A DNA stretch of 58,270 nt, from NCBI RefSeq assembly GCF_900116345.1, contig NZ_FPAH01000016.1, positions 1-58,270 on the forward strand, written 5' to 3'. The position numbers were made by a program, and so were the translations under genes. The DNA comes from Succinivibrio dextrinosolvens. GTDB lineage: Bacteria; Pseudomonadota; Gammaproteobacteria; Enterobacterales; Succinivibrionaceae. The notes below the pieces were generated by a model. That model was not told where the DNA came from. It saw only the letters and a program-made list of their open reading frames with translations, and did no database searches. Below are positions 1 through 8,372 of the stretch, piece by piece; within the stretch, counting starts at the first letter, position 1, and every line of letters begins with the position of its first letter.

Positions 1-258
1 GAATATAAGTTAAAAAGAGAAAGTCGCAATTTTTTAAAATAAAATTCATGGGGTGTGTTTCAAATTTTGGAGCAGGATTTAAAAAAAACGGTAATTAAGA
101 AAATTTTTATAGAAATTTTTCGAAAATGATCTTACTGCTAAAAGGAGGTCTGCTTGATGCTCTTAAGTTAGGACCTAATCTCTCAAATAGTATGGAATTA
201 TCTGTCTCTCATTGTTAAAATCTTCCTATAATAAGATGAGAGTTGAAAGGATAAAGTC
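1..258. other. Leader region of the first operon, no gene recognised
   Basis: I see no supported gene here. A TATAAT at 227-232 is a good -10 for the downstream dehydrogenase homologue, but the matching -35 position is poor. GAAAGG at 245-250 is the ribosome binding site for the ATG at 259. A strong-looking AAAGGAGG at 141-148 precedes only a four-codon frame (157-171), which I do not call. Confidence 0.4.
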
Positions 259-1692
259 ATGGAAACTCGAAAAATTGAGTGTCATACTTTGATTGTCGGA
301 GCCGGATCTGCAGGCATAGAGGCCTTTAAAAGTGCGGTTGAGAGTGGTGCAGACTGTGTTATAGTGGATTCCGGTCCTGTTGGAACGACTGCTCAGCGTT
401 CCGGTGAACTTCCTACCAGTCTTTTAATGTCCGCTGCTCAATCCTTAAAAGCTATAAAAAATCTCGAACAAAGTGGCATCAGTTTCCCAATTCCTGTTCA
501 GCCTGACACTTCAAATGTTTTATCTTCTTTAAGAGCTGTAAGATCAAGAGCAACCTCAGATGTCCTCTCTTTTATGTACAGGATCCCCGAAAATAAAAGA
601 ATCCGCGGAACCTTGAAGTTTATGGACAATCATAATGCGGTTGTGGATGACTCTGTTGAAATACATTTTCAGACTGCTGTAATTGCTACCGGTTCGTCAC
701 CTCTGGTCACCTTTGAGCAGTCAAGACTGAAGAATATTCTTACCTCAAACGAGTTCTTCGAGCTTGAGACTCTGCCAAAATCAGTTGCAGTGTTCGGTAG
801 TTCTAAGGTAGGTCTTCAGTTAGGGCAGTCACTCTCATATCTAGGAGTTGATACTGTTGTTTTCGGTCAGAAAAAACTCTGGCAGTTTACGGATGAATCC
901 GTGTTACTGGTAGCCCATCAGCTTCTGTCCTCAAGATTCAGACTCTATGTCGATACCTATGTCACCTCCATGGAAGATGATGGAGAGAAGGGCTATACCA
1001 TTTATTATGTAGACGGTAAAGGCTATGAGAATTATCTGCACATGGAAAGTATTGTTGCGGCAACTGCCAGAATTCCTAATGTTGGCGGAATGAATCTGCA
1101 GAAAATAGGAGTGAAGCTGCTACCTCATGGTCTTATAAAAATCAATGAAGACACTATGCAGACCTCTGTGCCAAATATCTTTGCTGCAGGTGATGTCTGT
1201 CGCGATACATTCCTCTCATCAGTTGCCTTTTCGGATGGTAAGTACGCTGGAAAGAACGCAGCCAACTATCCGGTTTTAGTCAACAAGCCTTCTCAGGTAA
1301 AGGTAAATCTTGTATACACCGATCCTGTTCTTGCTATAGTTGGTAATTCTCTTGAGGAAATGAGAAAATACGCGAAAATGACCGGTGATACTTTTATTAC
1401 AACAGAAGTCAGGTTGTCTCAGGGGCATTACAGAGGTTTAAGGGAAGATGGCGGCATCCTGAATATATATACTTCAGTCTCTTCTCACAGGATTCTCGGT
1501 GCTGAAATATGTGCCTACAGAGGAGATAAAATAGCCAACTTTTTAGCCCTGGCAATGGAAAACAATTATACTGTTGAAAGATTATCAGAGTATAATTTTG
1601 CAAATTTATCTGCAGAGTCAGCAATCGGAATAGCAGCAATGAACACTGTAGATAAACTAAAGAAGAGTAATAAATTTAGAGTTAGACATTAA
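259..1692 (+). CDS. Dihydrolipoyl dehydrogenase-like flavoprotein lacking the redox cysteines
   Basis: A 477-residue protein of the pyridine nucleotide-disulfide oxidoreductase family. The N-terminal FAD-binding glycine motif (VGAGSAG, residues 13-19), a second nucleotide-binding region near residue 180, the ATG segment and the AAGD motif that contacts FAD are all visible, and the length is normal for the family. It resembles the gammaproteobacterial Lpd subgroup whose active site reads GTTCARVGCMPSK. Here the aligned segment is GTTAQRSGELPTS (residues 42-54), so the two redox cysteines are Ala45 and Glu50. The C-terminal His-Glu region of true enzymes also looks degenerate (NLSAES). It should still bind FAD but cannot do dithiol-disulfide exchange by the usual mechanism. 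It abuts rdgB (stop 1692, next ATG 1693). The fold is certain; the function is unknown. Confidence 0.85.
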   Translation: METRKIECHTLIVGAGSAGIEAFKSAVESGADCVIVDSGPVGTTAQRSGELPTSLLMSAAQSLKAIKNLEQSGISFPIPVQPDTSNVLSSLRAVRSRATSDVLSFMYRIPENKRIRGTLKFMDNHNAVVDDSVEIHFQTAVIATGSSPLVTFEQSRLKNILTSNEFFELETLPKSVAVFGSSKVGLQLGQSLSYLGVDTVVFGQKKLWQFTDESVLLVAHQLLSSRFRLYVDTYVTSMEDDGEKGYTIYYVDGKGYENYLHMESIVAATARIPNVGGMNLQKIGVKLLPHGLIKINEDTMQTSVPNIFAAGDVCRDTFLSSVAFSDGKYAGKNAANYPVLVNKPSQVKVNLVYTDPVLAIVGNSLEEMRKYAKMTGDTFITTEVRLSQGHYRGLREDGGILNIYTSVSSHRILGAEICAYRGDKIANFLALAMENNYTVERLSEYNFANLSAESAIGIAAMNTVDKLKKSNKFRVRH

Positions 1693-2289
1693 ATGAAAAA
1701 GAAGATTGTTCTAGCCTCCGCAAATGAAGGAAAGGCAAGAGAGTTTCGCGCAATTTTAGAGCCATTAGGTTTTGATCTGATTCTTCAGTCAGAGCTTGGA
1801 GTTGAATCTCCTGAAGAAACTGGAAAGAGCTTTATTGAGAATGCTATTTTAAAGGCCAGATATGCTGCTGAGCAAACTGGAATGTGGGCTCTGGCAGATG
1901 ATTCTGGTTTAGCAGTTGACGCTCTCAACGGTGCTCCTGGCATTTATTCAGCCCGTTTTTCAGGAGGCGATGATAAAAGCAATAATGCCAAACTACTTGA
2001 TCTGATGAAAGATGTCCCTGCAGATAAGAGAACCGCAAGATATTACTGTGCCTTATGCCTTGTAAAACACAAGGATGATCCTGTTCCTCTGACTGTTCTT
2101 GCTTCATGGGAAGGTTCAATCGGTTATAAAGAAATAGGCTCTGGTGGTTTTGGCTATGATCCTTTATTCATGGTAACCGGTCGCCACTGTTCAGCAGCAC
2201 AGCTGCCTCCTCAGATTAAGAACCTGATTTCTCACAGAGGAAGAGCTCTATCAGCATTAACCTATAAGCTTGAGCATAATTACATATAA
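1693..2289 (+). CDS. rdgB: XTP/dITP pyrophosphatase RdgB (HAM1 family)
   Basis: This 198-residue protein hydrolyses non-canonical purine nucleoside triphosphates (dITP, XTP) to monophosphates and pyrophosphate, which keeps them out of DNA. The family signatures are present: SANEGKAREF at the N-terminus for the triphosphate, ADDSGL with the catalytic acidic residues, and GGFGYDPLF near the C-terminus. The length matches E. coli RdgB (197). It starts directly after the stop of the flavoprotein gene, and its TAA overlaps the ATG of hemW by one base, so the three genes look translationally coupled. The rdgB-hemW pairing is common in gammaproteobacteria. Confidence 0.96.
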   Translation: MKKKIVLASANEGKAREFRAILEPLGFDLILQSELGVESPEETGKSFIENAILKARYAAEQTGMWALADDSGLAVDALNGAPGIYSARFSGGDDKSNNAKLLDLMKDVPADKRTARYYCALCLVKHKDDPVPLTVLASWEGSIGYKEIGSGGFGYDPLFMVTGRHCSAAQLPPQIKNLISHRGRALSALTYKLEHNYI

Positions 2290-3419
2290 TGTCATCAGAA
2301 CTTCCTGTCGGTTTATACGTTCATTATCCCTGGTGTGTAAGGAAATGTCCTTACTGTGACTTTAATTCCTATCCTATTAAGGAACGTAACTGCACCGAGG
2401 ATAAATATGTAAAGGCGCTACTTTCAGATTTTTCTTCATTTGAAGAATATCTGAACGGACGATCTTTGCTGTCCGTATATTTTGGCGGAGGTACTCCATC
2501 CCTGTTTTCTCCTTCTGAGATGGAGAAGATTATCAAAAGGATTTCTCCTTACCTTACGGACAAAACCGAAATCTCAATGGAAGCTAATCCTGGTACCGTT
2601 GACCTTGATCTTCTTAAAAAATACCGTGGTATAGGGGTTAATCGAATCAGTATTGGGGTACAGAGTTTTAACGATGTTTCTTTAAAACTACTGGGAAGAA
2701 TCCATAGTTCTAAGGATGCTGTTGTCTGCTGTGAAAATGTTATCAGTGCAGGATTTGACAATTTCAATATAGATATTATGCACGGTCTGCCTAAACAGAC
2801 GGTCTCAATGGCGCTCGATGATATCAATAAGGCTGTTGAACTTGGATGCAATCATCTCTCCTGGTATGAACTGACTATAGAAGAGGATACCGCCTTTGGT
2901 CTGAATCCACCGGTACTACCTTCTGAAGATGCTCTGTCTGAAATAGAGGAGCGAGGCTTTGAACTTTTAGACTCCAAAGGTTTTAACCGTTATGAGGTTT
3001 CAGGTTATACCAAAGACAGAAGATGTCTTCATAATCAGAATTACTGGTATTTTGGTGATTATGTAGGCATTGGTGCTGGCGCTCATTCAAAGCTTAAAAT
3101 AGGCGATGATACTTTCAGAAACGCCAATCCTGAGAGCCCATCAGAATATATCTCAAAGGTTTTGAATACTCCTCTTGAGCTTTCTAGAGTAAATCCGGAG
3201 GATCTGCCTTTTGAATTTATGCTGAACCGACTCCGTATCTTTGATGATATAAAGTACAGCGAGTTTGAGACTGCTACCGGGCTTTCCTTTGAAACAGTCA
3301 GAGAAAAACTAGAGGAGTCTCAATCTCTTGGTCTTCTGATTATGGAAAAGGAATCCTACAGACTCACGGAAAAGGGAAGATGGATGCTTAACGATATTCT
3401 GGAAATGTTTCTGGATTAA
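2289..3419 (+). CDS. hemW: Heme chaperone HemW (radical SAM)
   Basis: A 376-residue radical SAM protein of the HemW (YggW) family, related to coproporphyrinogen III dehydrogenase HemN but acting as a heme chaperone. The CX3CX2C cluster motif is at Cys16, Cys20 and Cys23 in a PWCVRKCPYCDF context like that of E. coli HemW, followed by the SAM-binding FGGGTPS and the C-terminal HemN domain. The segment before the first cysteine is short, without the N-terminal extension expected of HemN. The start overlaps the rdgB stop as TAATG. It is the last gene of the operon; no clear terminator follows before rnr. Confidence 0.94.
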   Translation: MSSELPVGLYVHYPWCVRKCPYCDFNSYPIKERNCTEDKYVKALLSDFSSFEEYLNGRSLLSVYFGGGTPSLFSPSEMEKIIKRISPYLTDKTEISMEANPGTVDLDLLKKYRGIGVNRISIGVQSFNDVSLKLLGRIHSSKDAVVCCENVISAGFDNFNIDIMHGLPKQTVSMALDDINKAVELGCNHLSWYELTIEEDTAFGLNPPVLPSEDALSEIEERGFELLDSKGFNRYEVSGYTKDRRCLHNQNYWYFGDYVGIGAGAHSKLKIGDDTFRNANPESPSEYISKVLNTPLELSRVNPEDLPFEFMLNRLRIFDDIKYSEFETATGLSFETVREKLEESQSLGLLIMEKESYRLTEKGRWMLNDILEMFLD

Positions 3420-3538
3420 GAGTAAACTGCAGTCACATTCCACTCCAGAAAACATTTTTTTGTCAAAAATGAGCAGTAGAACACTTAACTTTTTTAAAAC
3501 GCTCTGCTCTTCCACATAGTACCCTTTTTTTAAGATGC

Positions 3539-3544
3539 TATAAT
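3539..3544 (+). promoter_or_regulatory. Putative -10 element of the rnr promoter
   Basis: A perfect TATAAT 165 bp upstream of rnr, in the only long gap between hemW and rnr. The -35 region 17 bp upstream (ATAGTA) is weak, so this is tentative. Confidence 0.4.
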
Positions 3545-3550
3545 TTTAGT

Positions 3551-3708
3551 TAGTACAAATAAAATCATTTCAATAAAACAGCGGGAAACAACATCATTTT
3601 TACCCTGTCAGAAAACAGGCTGCTTTACAGACGGATTTTGGATAAGAAAGATCCTCTTTGCTCAGACTTTTCCCCGCAAAAGAGTAAAGATTTTCAACGA
3701 GAATACAT
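3551..3708 (+). promoter_or_regulatory. Structured 5' leader of rnr
   Basis: Between the putative -10 and the rnr start, several pairings can be drawn: GCGGGAAA (3581-3588) with the TTTCCCCGC region (about 3669-3677) closing the domain, CCTGT/ACAGG (3604-3608 with 3615-3619), and GGAT/ATCC around a seven-base loop near 3650. This suggests a multibranched untranslated leader. No known riboswitch class is recognised; function is not known. Confidence 0.35.
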
Positions 3709-6225
3709 ATGAATACAAACGATAAAAAAAGAATTAACTCACTGTTGGCATTAAAGAATGCTCCAAAGGGAAAAATAGAATCTGATTTCAGAGTGGCTCT
3801 TTATATTGTGGCTGCCTTATATCATTTGGATTTTGCTAACAAATCCAATCTTGGAGTCTGCTCCTATCTGATGGGAGAGGTCGGATTTAAGGGTGATATT
3901 ACCAGATATTCTGACAGGGATTATTCCGATTGTCTTAAGGATCTTGTTGATAAAGGCTGTCTGATCCCTCTAGGCCAGGGAAGTTCCTATACAACTCCAA
4001 ATGATCTGATGATTTTTAAATCAAAGGTTTTCTGCGTTGAAGATCCTGCCATGTCAATTGAGATGGGGGAGAAGTTCTTTAATTACTGTGTTGCTGATGA
4101 GACCGGTAAAGAATATCGCCTGAATTCTGATTTTGTGCTGCTGCCTAATGATGAGGTTGAGGCTGTGGTTTCAAAATCCGGAGATGTTGCCTACATCAGA
4201 AGTATCACCAAGGTAAGACAGTGCGTTTTAGGAAGAGTTATTCCTCTGTCTGGTAAAAAGGCAGGCTTTTCTCCTGATGAACCAAATTTAAAGCAGCTTA
4301 AGTTCTTCTTTAAGTCAAAAGAGGATTTGGGTGAGGCAACCTCAGGTGATGTGGTTATTGCACAGGTTGTTAAAAGAGATGCTTCTGGCTTTGAAATCAA
4401 GACCAGAGAAGTGGTAAAGGATATCGGTAATCTTAACAACATAATCGTTATGGCAGTCCTGAGAAACGATATTCCTAATGTATGGCCGCAGAATCTTTTA
4501 AAGTCCTTATCCAGAATCCCAGATACCGTAAGTGAAAAGGAGACAAAGGGCAGAGTTGATTTAAGAGAACTGCCTTTAGTTACTATTGATGGTGAGGATG
4601 CCCGAGACTTTGATGATGCAGTTTACTGCAGAAAGGAAGGCAAAGGCTGGAGACTGTGGGTAAGCATCGCTGATGTTTCAACCTATGTAAAGCCAAATAC
4701 GCTTCTTGATAAGGAAGCTGTAAACCGCTGTAACAGCTGCTACTTCCCTAATTTTGTAATTCCAATGCTGCCTGAAAAGCTTTCAAACGGAATCTGTTCT
4801 TTAAATCCTAATGTGGACAGACTGTGTATGACTGCTGAAATGGAAATCTCTCATCAGGGTAAGATAACCTCTTATAAATTTTATCCTGCAGTGATGAGAT
4901 CTCATGCCCGACTTACCTATACCGAGGCATGGCAGATGATGGAGAAGGGCACTGTTCAGTTTGATGAGCATGAGAGTGTGGTTGAGGATGTTAAAGAGCT
5001 GCACAATCTGTATCTTGCCTTTAAAAAGGATCGTATCAATCGCGGCGGTATTTCTGTTGAGTCAGAGGAACTTCATTTCGTATTCAATGAGGATATGGAA
5101 ATCGAAGGAATCAAGCCTTTAGAGAGAAACGATGCTCACAAGGTTATTGAAGAGTGTATGATTGCTGCAAACGTCGCAGCTGCCTGCTTTGTGGCATCCA
5201 AGAATGCTCAGACTCTTTACCGTGTTCATGCTAAACCTACCGAGAAGAAACTTGGCCTTCTGTTCACTCAGCTGGCTCGATTCGGTCTGTCTCTTCCTGG
5301 CGGTAAGGAGCCTACCTCAAAGGATTACATGAAACTTGCCGATTCTGTTGCCAATCGTGTGGATGCGAAGATCATCAATGAGCTGATTCTAAGAAGTATG
5401 TCAAAGGCTGAGTATACTCCTGAGAATATCGGTCATTTTGGTCTGGCTTTGGAAAAGTATGCGCATTTTACATCTCCAATCCGTCGTTATGCAGATCTTC
5501 AGCTTCATCGCGTAATCAAGTATCTTCTGGAAAAAGAGGAAAAGCGTTCCTGGGGCAAGATTGGCTCCAGATCCTATACTAGAGCGGAACTGGTGGCTCT
5601 TGGAGTAAAGTGTACCGACAGAGAAATTGCTGCAGATATGGCAGAGCATGAGGTAGATGCGGCTCTGGCCTGTATCTATATGGAGAAGTTTATCGGTGAA
5701 ACCGTCGAGGGTACCGTTACTGCTGTAACCAGCTTTGGTGTCTTTGTCAGAATCGATGACTTCGGTATTGACGGTATGATTTATATCGGAAACTTCAATT
5801 CCTATATGGTCTTTGATGAAAGAACCCAGACTCTGACCTCAAATCGTGGCGAATCATATGCAATCGGCAAGAAGGTTAAGGTTGTGGTTGCTGATATAAA
5901 TCACGAAGAGCATAAGATCAACCTGATGCCGGCCAATATGAGCAAAGGTCAGATTAACGCTCTGAAAAAAGAAAGAGATGCAATAGTTGCAAATAGACAG
6001 AAAATTGTTCAAAATGCACCAAAAAATGATAAAGAAACAATTTTCAAGAATCTTTCAGACATATCAAAAGGAAAAGATCCTTCTGAGCAGGATATTGTGT
6101 TGAGAAACAAAAAACAGGCGTTTTCAATTGGAAAGGAATATATAAGTGATCCATATGATTCAGCCATTGATATGAAAAAGATCAAGTTCTCAAAGAAATC
6201 GAATAAAAAGAGTAAAAAAGGTTAA
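3709..6225 (+). CDS. rnr: Ribonuclease R
   Basis: An 838-residue 3'-to-5' exoribonuclease that degrades structured RNA. Visible parts are an N-terminal winged-helix region, cold-shock-type domains, the catalytic RNB domain with DGEDARDFDDA at residues 294-304 (Asp297, Asp300, Asp302 and Asp303 are the metal-ligand aspartates), and a C-terminal S1 domain near residues 660-745 (EGTVTAVTSFGVFVRI). The tail is rich in Lys and Ser, as in other RNase R proteins. rlmB follows after 8 bp, the standard gammaproteobacterial rnr-rlmB pair. A 289-bp gap with a structured leader precedes it. The assignment is secure. Confidence 0.97.
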   Translation: MNTNDKKRINSLLALKNAPKGKIESDFRVALYIVAALYHLDFANKSNLGVCSYLMGEVGFKGDITRYSDRDYSDCLKDLVDKGCLIPLGQGSSYTTPNDLMIFKSKVFCVEDPAMSIEMGEKFFNYCVADETGKEYRLNSDFVLLPNDEVEAVVSKSGDVAYIRSITKVRQCVLGRVIPLSGKKAGFSPDEPNLKQLKFFFKSKEDLGEATSGDVVIAQVVKRDASGFEIKTREVVKDIGNLNNIIVMAVLRNDIPNVWPQNLLKSLSRIPDTVSEKETKGRVDLRELPLVTIDGEDARDFDDAVYCRKEGKGWRLWVSIADVSTYVKPNTLLDKEAVNRCNSCYFPNFVIPMLPEKLSNGICSLNPNVDRLCMTAEMEISHQGKITSYKFYPAVMRSHARLTYTEAWQMMEKGTVQFDEHESVVEDVKELHNLYLAFKKDRINRGGISVESEELHFVFNEDMEIEGIKPLERNDAHKVIEECMIAANVAAACFVASKNAQTLYRVHAKPTEKKLGLLFTQLARFGLSLPGGKEPTSKDYMKLADSVANRVDAKIINELILRSMSKAEYTPENIGHFGLALEKYAHFTSPIRRYADLQLHRVIKYLLEKEEKRSWGKIGSRSYTRAELVALGVKCTDREIAADMAEHEVDAALACIYMEKFIGETVEGTVTAVTSFGVFVRIDDFGIDGMIYIGNFNSYMVFDERTQTLTSNRGESYAIGKKVKVVVADINHEEHKINLMPANMSKGQINALKKERDAIVANRQKIVQNAPKNDKETIFKNLSDISKGKDPSEQDIVLRNKKQAFSIGKEYISDPYDSAIDMKKIKFSKKSNKKSKKG

Positions 6226-6233
6226 AAGATTAT

Positions 6234-7007
6234 ATGTACGTAAATAAGAAAAAGGCTAATACCAGAGAAATCATCTACGGTATTAACGCAGCCACTACAG
6301 CGATTCAGTCAAATCCAGACAAGATTACCGCAGCCTGGGTGGTTAAAGGTCGTGAAGATGACAAGCGTATCCGCCAGATTGAGCAGATGCTCTCTCAGAT
6401 CGGAATCAAAGCACAGGTTGCAATGCGCCATTCTCTGGATGAGAAGACTGATAACGGAGTACACCAGGGTATTGTTCTTGAGGTTATTGCTACTCCTCCA
6501 AAGGATGAGCGTTTCCTTGAGACTCTGTTAAAGGATCTTGAAGGACAGCGACAGCTTTATCTGATCTTAGACGGTGTAACCGATCCTAGAAATCTTGGTG
6601 CTGCCATGCGTTCTGCCTGGGCAGCCGGAGCTGCTGCAGTAATTGTTCCAAAGGACAAGTCTGCATCTCTGACTCCTGTAGCCAGAAAGACCGCTGACGG
6701 TGCTGCCGAGCATGTTCCTTTTGTTGCAGTAACCAACCTTGCAAGAACCATTGAACTTCTTCAGGAATTCAATGTTGAGGTTGTTGGAATGGCAGGTGAG
6801 GCAACAGATACCATCTATGATTATGATTTCCAGAAAGCCACTGCTCTGGTAATGGGCTCAGAGGAAAGCGGTATGCGTCATCTGACCCGCGAGAAGTGCG
6901 ATACCATTGTAAAAATTCCAATGGCCAAGGGCGTTGAATCCTTAAATGTTTCAGTTGCAGCCGGAATTGCAATGTTTGAAGTTGTACGTCAGCTTTCTGT
7001 AAAATAA
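6234..7007 (+). CDS. rlmB: 23S rRNA (guanosine-2'-O-)-methyltransferase RlmB
   Basis: A 257-residue SpoU/TrmH-family methyltransferase that methylates the ribose of G2251 (E. coli numbering) in the peptidyl-transferase P loop. The N-terminal substrate-binding domain (IYGINAATTAI) is followed by the knotted SPOUT domain with the SpoU motifs LDGVTDPRNLGAAMRSA, VMGSEESGMRHL and VESLNVSVAAGIAMFE. It lies 8 bp behind rnr, as in other gammaproteobacteria, and shares its transcript. A perfect 11-bp stem-loop follows. Confidence 0.96.
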   Translation: MYVNKKKANTREIIYGINAATTAIQSNPDKITAAWVVKGREDDKRIRQIEQMLSQIGIKAQVAMRHSLDEKTDNGVHQGIVLEVIATPPKDERFLETLLKDLEGQRQLYLILDGVTDPRNLGAAMRSAWAAGAAAVIVPKDKSASLTPVARKTADGAAEHVPFVAVTNLARTIELLQEFNVEVVGMAGEATDTIYDYDFQKATALVMGSEESGMRHLTREKCDTIVKIPMAKGVESLNVSVAAGIAMFEVVRQLSVK

Positions 7008-7024
7008 AATTAACAATATTTTTT

Positions 7025-7051
7025 GCTATCGTATCAGATAGATACGATAGC
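7025..7051. terminator. Stem-loop after rlmB
   Basis: A perfect 11-bp inverted repeat GCTATCGTATC / GATACGATAGC with loop AGATA. The T tract lies 5' of it and the 3' side is TTCCCCTC, so it is not a canonical intrinsic terminator for the plus strand. It may be a 3'-end processing or stability element for the rnr-rlmB mRNA. Confidence 0.45.
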
Positions 7052-7076
7052 TTCCCCTCAAAGTCCTCGTTTTTTC

Positions 7077-7104
7077 TTGATAATCCTCTCAAAAAGCGTA
7101 TAAT
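7077..7104 (+). promoter_or_regulatory. Sigma70 promoter of the rpsF operon
   Basis: TTGATA (7077-7082), 16-bp spacer, TATAAT (7099-7104): a near-consensus promoter 95 bp upstream of rpsF, as expected for a ribosomal protein operon. Downstream, CTGAT/ATCAG arms around 7152-7174 form a hairpin followed by ACCGTAAGG, a possible site for S6:S18 feedback; that last point is inference. Confidence 0.75.
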
Positions 7105-7198
7105 AATCGCACTCAGTCATGTGGATAACATATTCACATTGGTCTCCTTGTCTGATAATTGACTGATTTATCAGATTTTTACCGTAAGGGGCATTTTA

Positions 7199-7603
7199 AT
7201 GCGTAACTACGAAATTGTATTCCTGGTTCACCCAGATCAGACCGATCAGGTTCCAGGTATGATCGAGCGCTACAAGGGCGAGATCGAGAAATCAGGTGGT
7301 AAGGTTCACCGTTTAGAGAACTGGGGCCGTCGTCAGCTGGCTTACCCAATCCAGAAAGTACACAAGGCAACTTATGTTCTTATGAACGTTGAAGCTGAGC
7401 AGGAAGTTATCGATTCAATCGAGAACACCTTCCGTTTCAATGATGCTATTATCCGTAATTTAATCATTCGTACCAATGAGCCAATTACCGAGCAGTCTCC
7501 AATGATGAAGGCTCGTGATGACCGTCGTGTACGTGATGAAGAAATTTCTTCACAGAAGATTGAAGATGATGCAGATGCTGAAGCTTCAGTAGATGCAGAA
7601 TAA
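7199..7603 (+). CDS. rpsF: 30S ribosomal protein S6
   Basis: 134 residues, starting [14 protein letters not shown] as in gammaproteobacterial S6, with the conserved [16 protein letters not shown] segment and an acidic C-terminal tail, where E. coli S6 is polyglutamylated. S6 forms a heterodimer with S18 on the platform of the 30S subunit. It heads the operon rpsF-rpsR-rplI. Enterobacteria usually carry priB between rpsF and rpsR; here only 11 bp separate the two genes. Confidence 0.97.
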   Translation: MRNYEIVFLVHPDQTDQVPGMIERYKGEIEKSGGKVHRLENWGRRQLAYPIQKVHKATYVLMNVEAEQEVIDSIENTFRFNDAIIRNLIIRTNEPITEQSPMMKARDDRRVRDEEISSQKIEDDADAEASVDAE

Positions 7604-7614
7604 GGGGATTAATC

Positions 7615-7845
7615 ATGGCTCATTACTATCACCGTCGTAAGTTCTGCCGTTTCACTGCAGAAGGCGTTACCGAGATTGATTACAAGGATGTTGCTTTATT
7701 AAAGAACTATGTTACCGAGTCAGGTAAGATTGTTCCAAGCCGCATCACAGGTACAAGTGCTAAGTATCAGCGTCAGCTGGCTACTGCTATCAAGCGTGCT
7801 CGTTTCTTAGCTCTATTACCATACACTGACCTACAAAGCCGCTAA
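7615..7845 (+). CDS. rpsR: 30S ribosomal protein S18
   Basis: 76 residues with the typical [11 protein letters not shown] start, the [25 protein letters not shown] core and a basic C-terminus. It binds S6 and 16S rRNA on the 30S platform. It sits 11 bp after rpsF and 12 bp before rplI, each with a purine-rich ribosome binding site (AAGGGG, AGGAGC). Confidence 0.98.
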   Translation: MAHYYHRRKFCRFTAEGVTEIDYKDVALLKNYVTESGKIVPSRITGTSAKYQRQLATAIKRARFLALLPYTDLQSR

Positions 7846-7857
7846 TTAGGAGCTAAA

Positions 7858-8310
7858 ATGGAAGTTATTCTATTAGACAAAATTGGCCGTCTAGGCGGTC
7901 TAGGTGACAAGGTTAAGGTTAAGAATGGTTATGCTCGTAACTACCTGTTACCTTTAAAGAAGGCTGTTTTAGCAACTAAAGAGAACCTAGCTAAGTTCGA
8001 AGCTGAGCGTGCTCAGTTTGAGGCTAAGATTGCTGCTGAATTAAAAGCTGCTCAGGAACGCGCTGAGAAGTTAAACCAGATCGGCAAGTTCGAAATCGCT
8101 GCTCAGGCTGGCGACGAAGGCAAGCTGTTCGGTTCAGTTGGTACTCGCGATATTGCTGAAGCTGCATCAAAAGCTGGTGTAGAGTTACACAAGTCAGAAG
8201 TTCGTCTTCCAGACGGTGTTCTACGTTCAGTTGGTGATTACCAGATTGAGATTCAGCTACACGCTGACGTTAAGACCGAAATTACTGTTTCTATCGTTCC
8301 AGAGAAGTAA
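7858..8310 (+). CDS. rplI: 50S ribosomal protein L9
   Basis: 150 residues, with the N-terminal 23S rRNA-binding domain ([31 protein letters not shown]), the long connecting helix rich in Ala, Glu and Lys, and the C-terminal domain ([15 protein letters not shown]). The length matches E. coli L9 (149). It is the last gene of the operon and is followed by a strong intrinsic terminator. Confidence 0.98.
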   Translation: MEVILLDKIGRLGGLGDKVKVKNGYARNYLLPLKKAVLATKENLAKFEAERAQFEAKIAAELKAAQERAEKLNQIGKFEIAAQAGDEGKLFGSVGTRDIAEAASKAGVELHKSEVRLPDGVLRSVGDYQIEIQLHADVKTEITVSIVPEK

Positions 8311-8330
8311 TAGTTTTTCGCTCTAAAACA

Positions 8331-8357
8331 AAAACGGAGACTTGTTCTCCGTTTTTT
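8331..8357 (+). terminator. Intrinsic terminator of the rpsF-rpsR-rplI operon
   Basis: A 10-bp stem AAAACGGAGA / TCTCCGTTTT with a five-base loop, its 3' arm running into six Ts. The following methylase gene starts only 16 bp later, so it probably has separate or read-through expression. Confidence 0.88.
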
Positions 8358-8372
8358 AATGCATAAGAAGTA

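Noticed and set aside
157-171. Four-codon ORF after an excellent AAAGGAGG site
   Set aside because: Too short to support as a gene; no repeated codon pattern of a leader peptide and no terminator structure with it.
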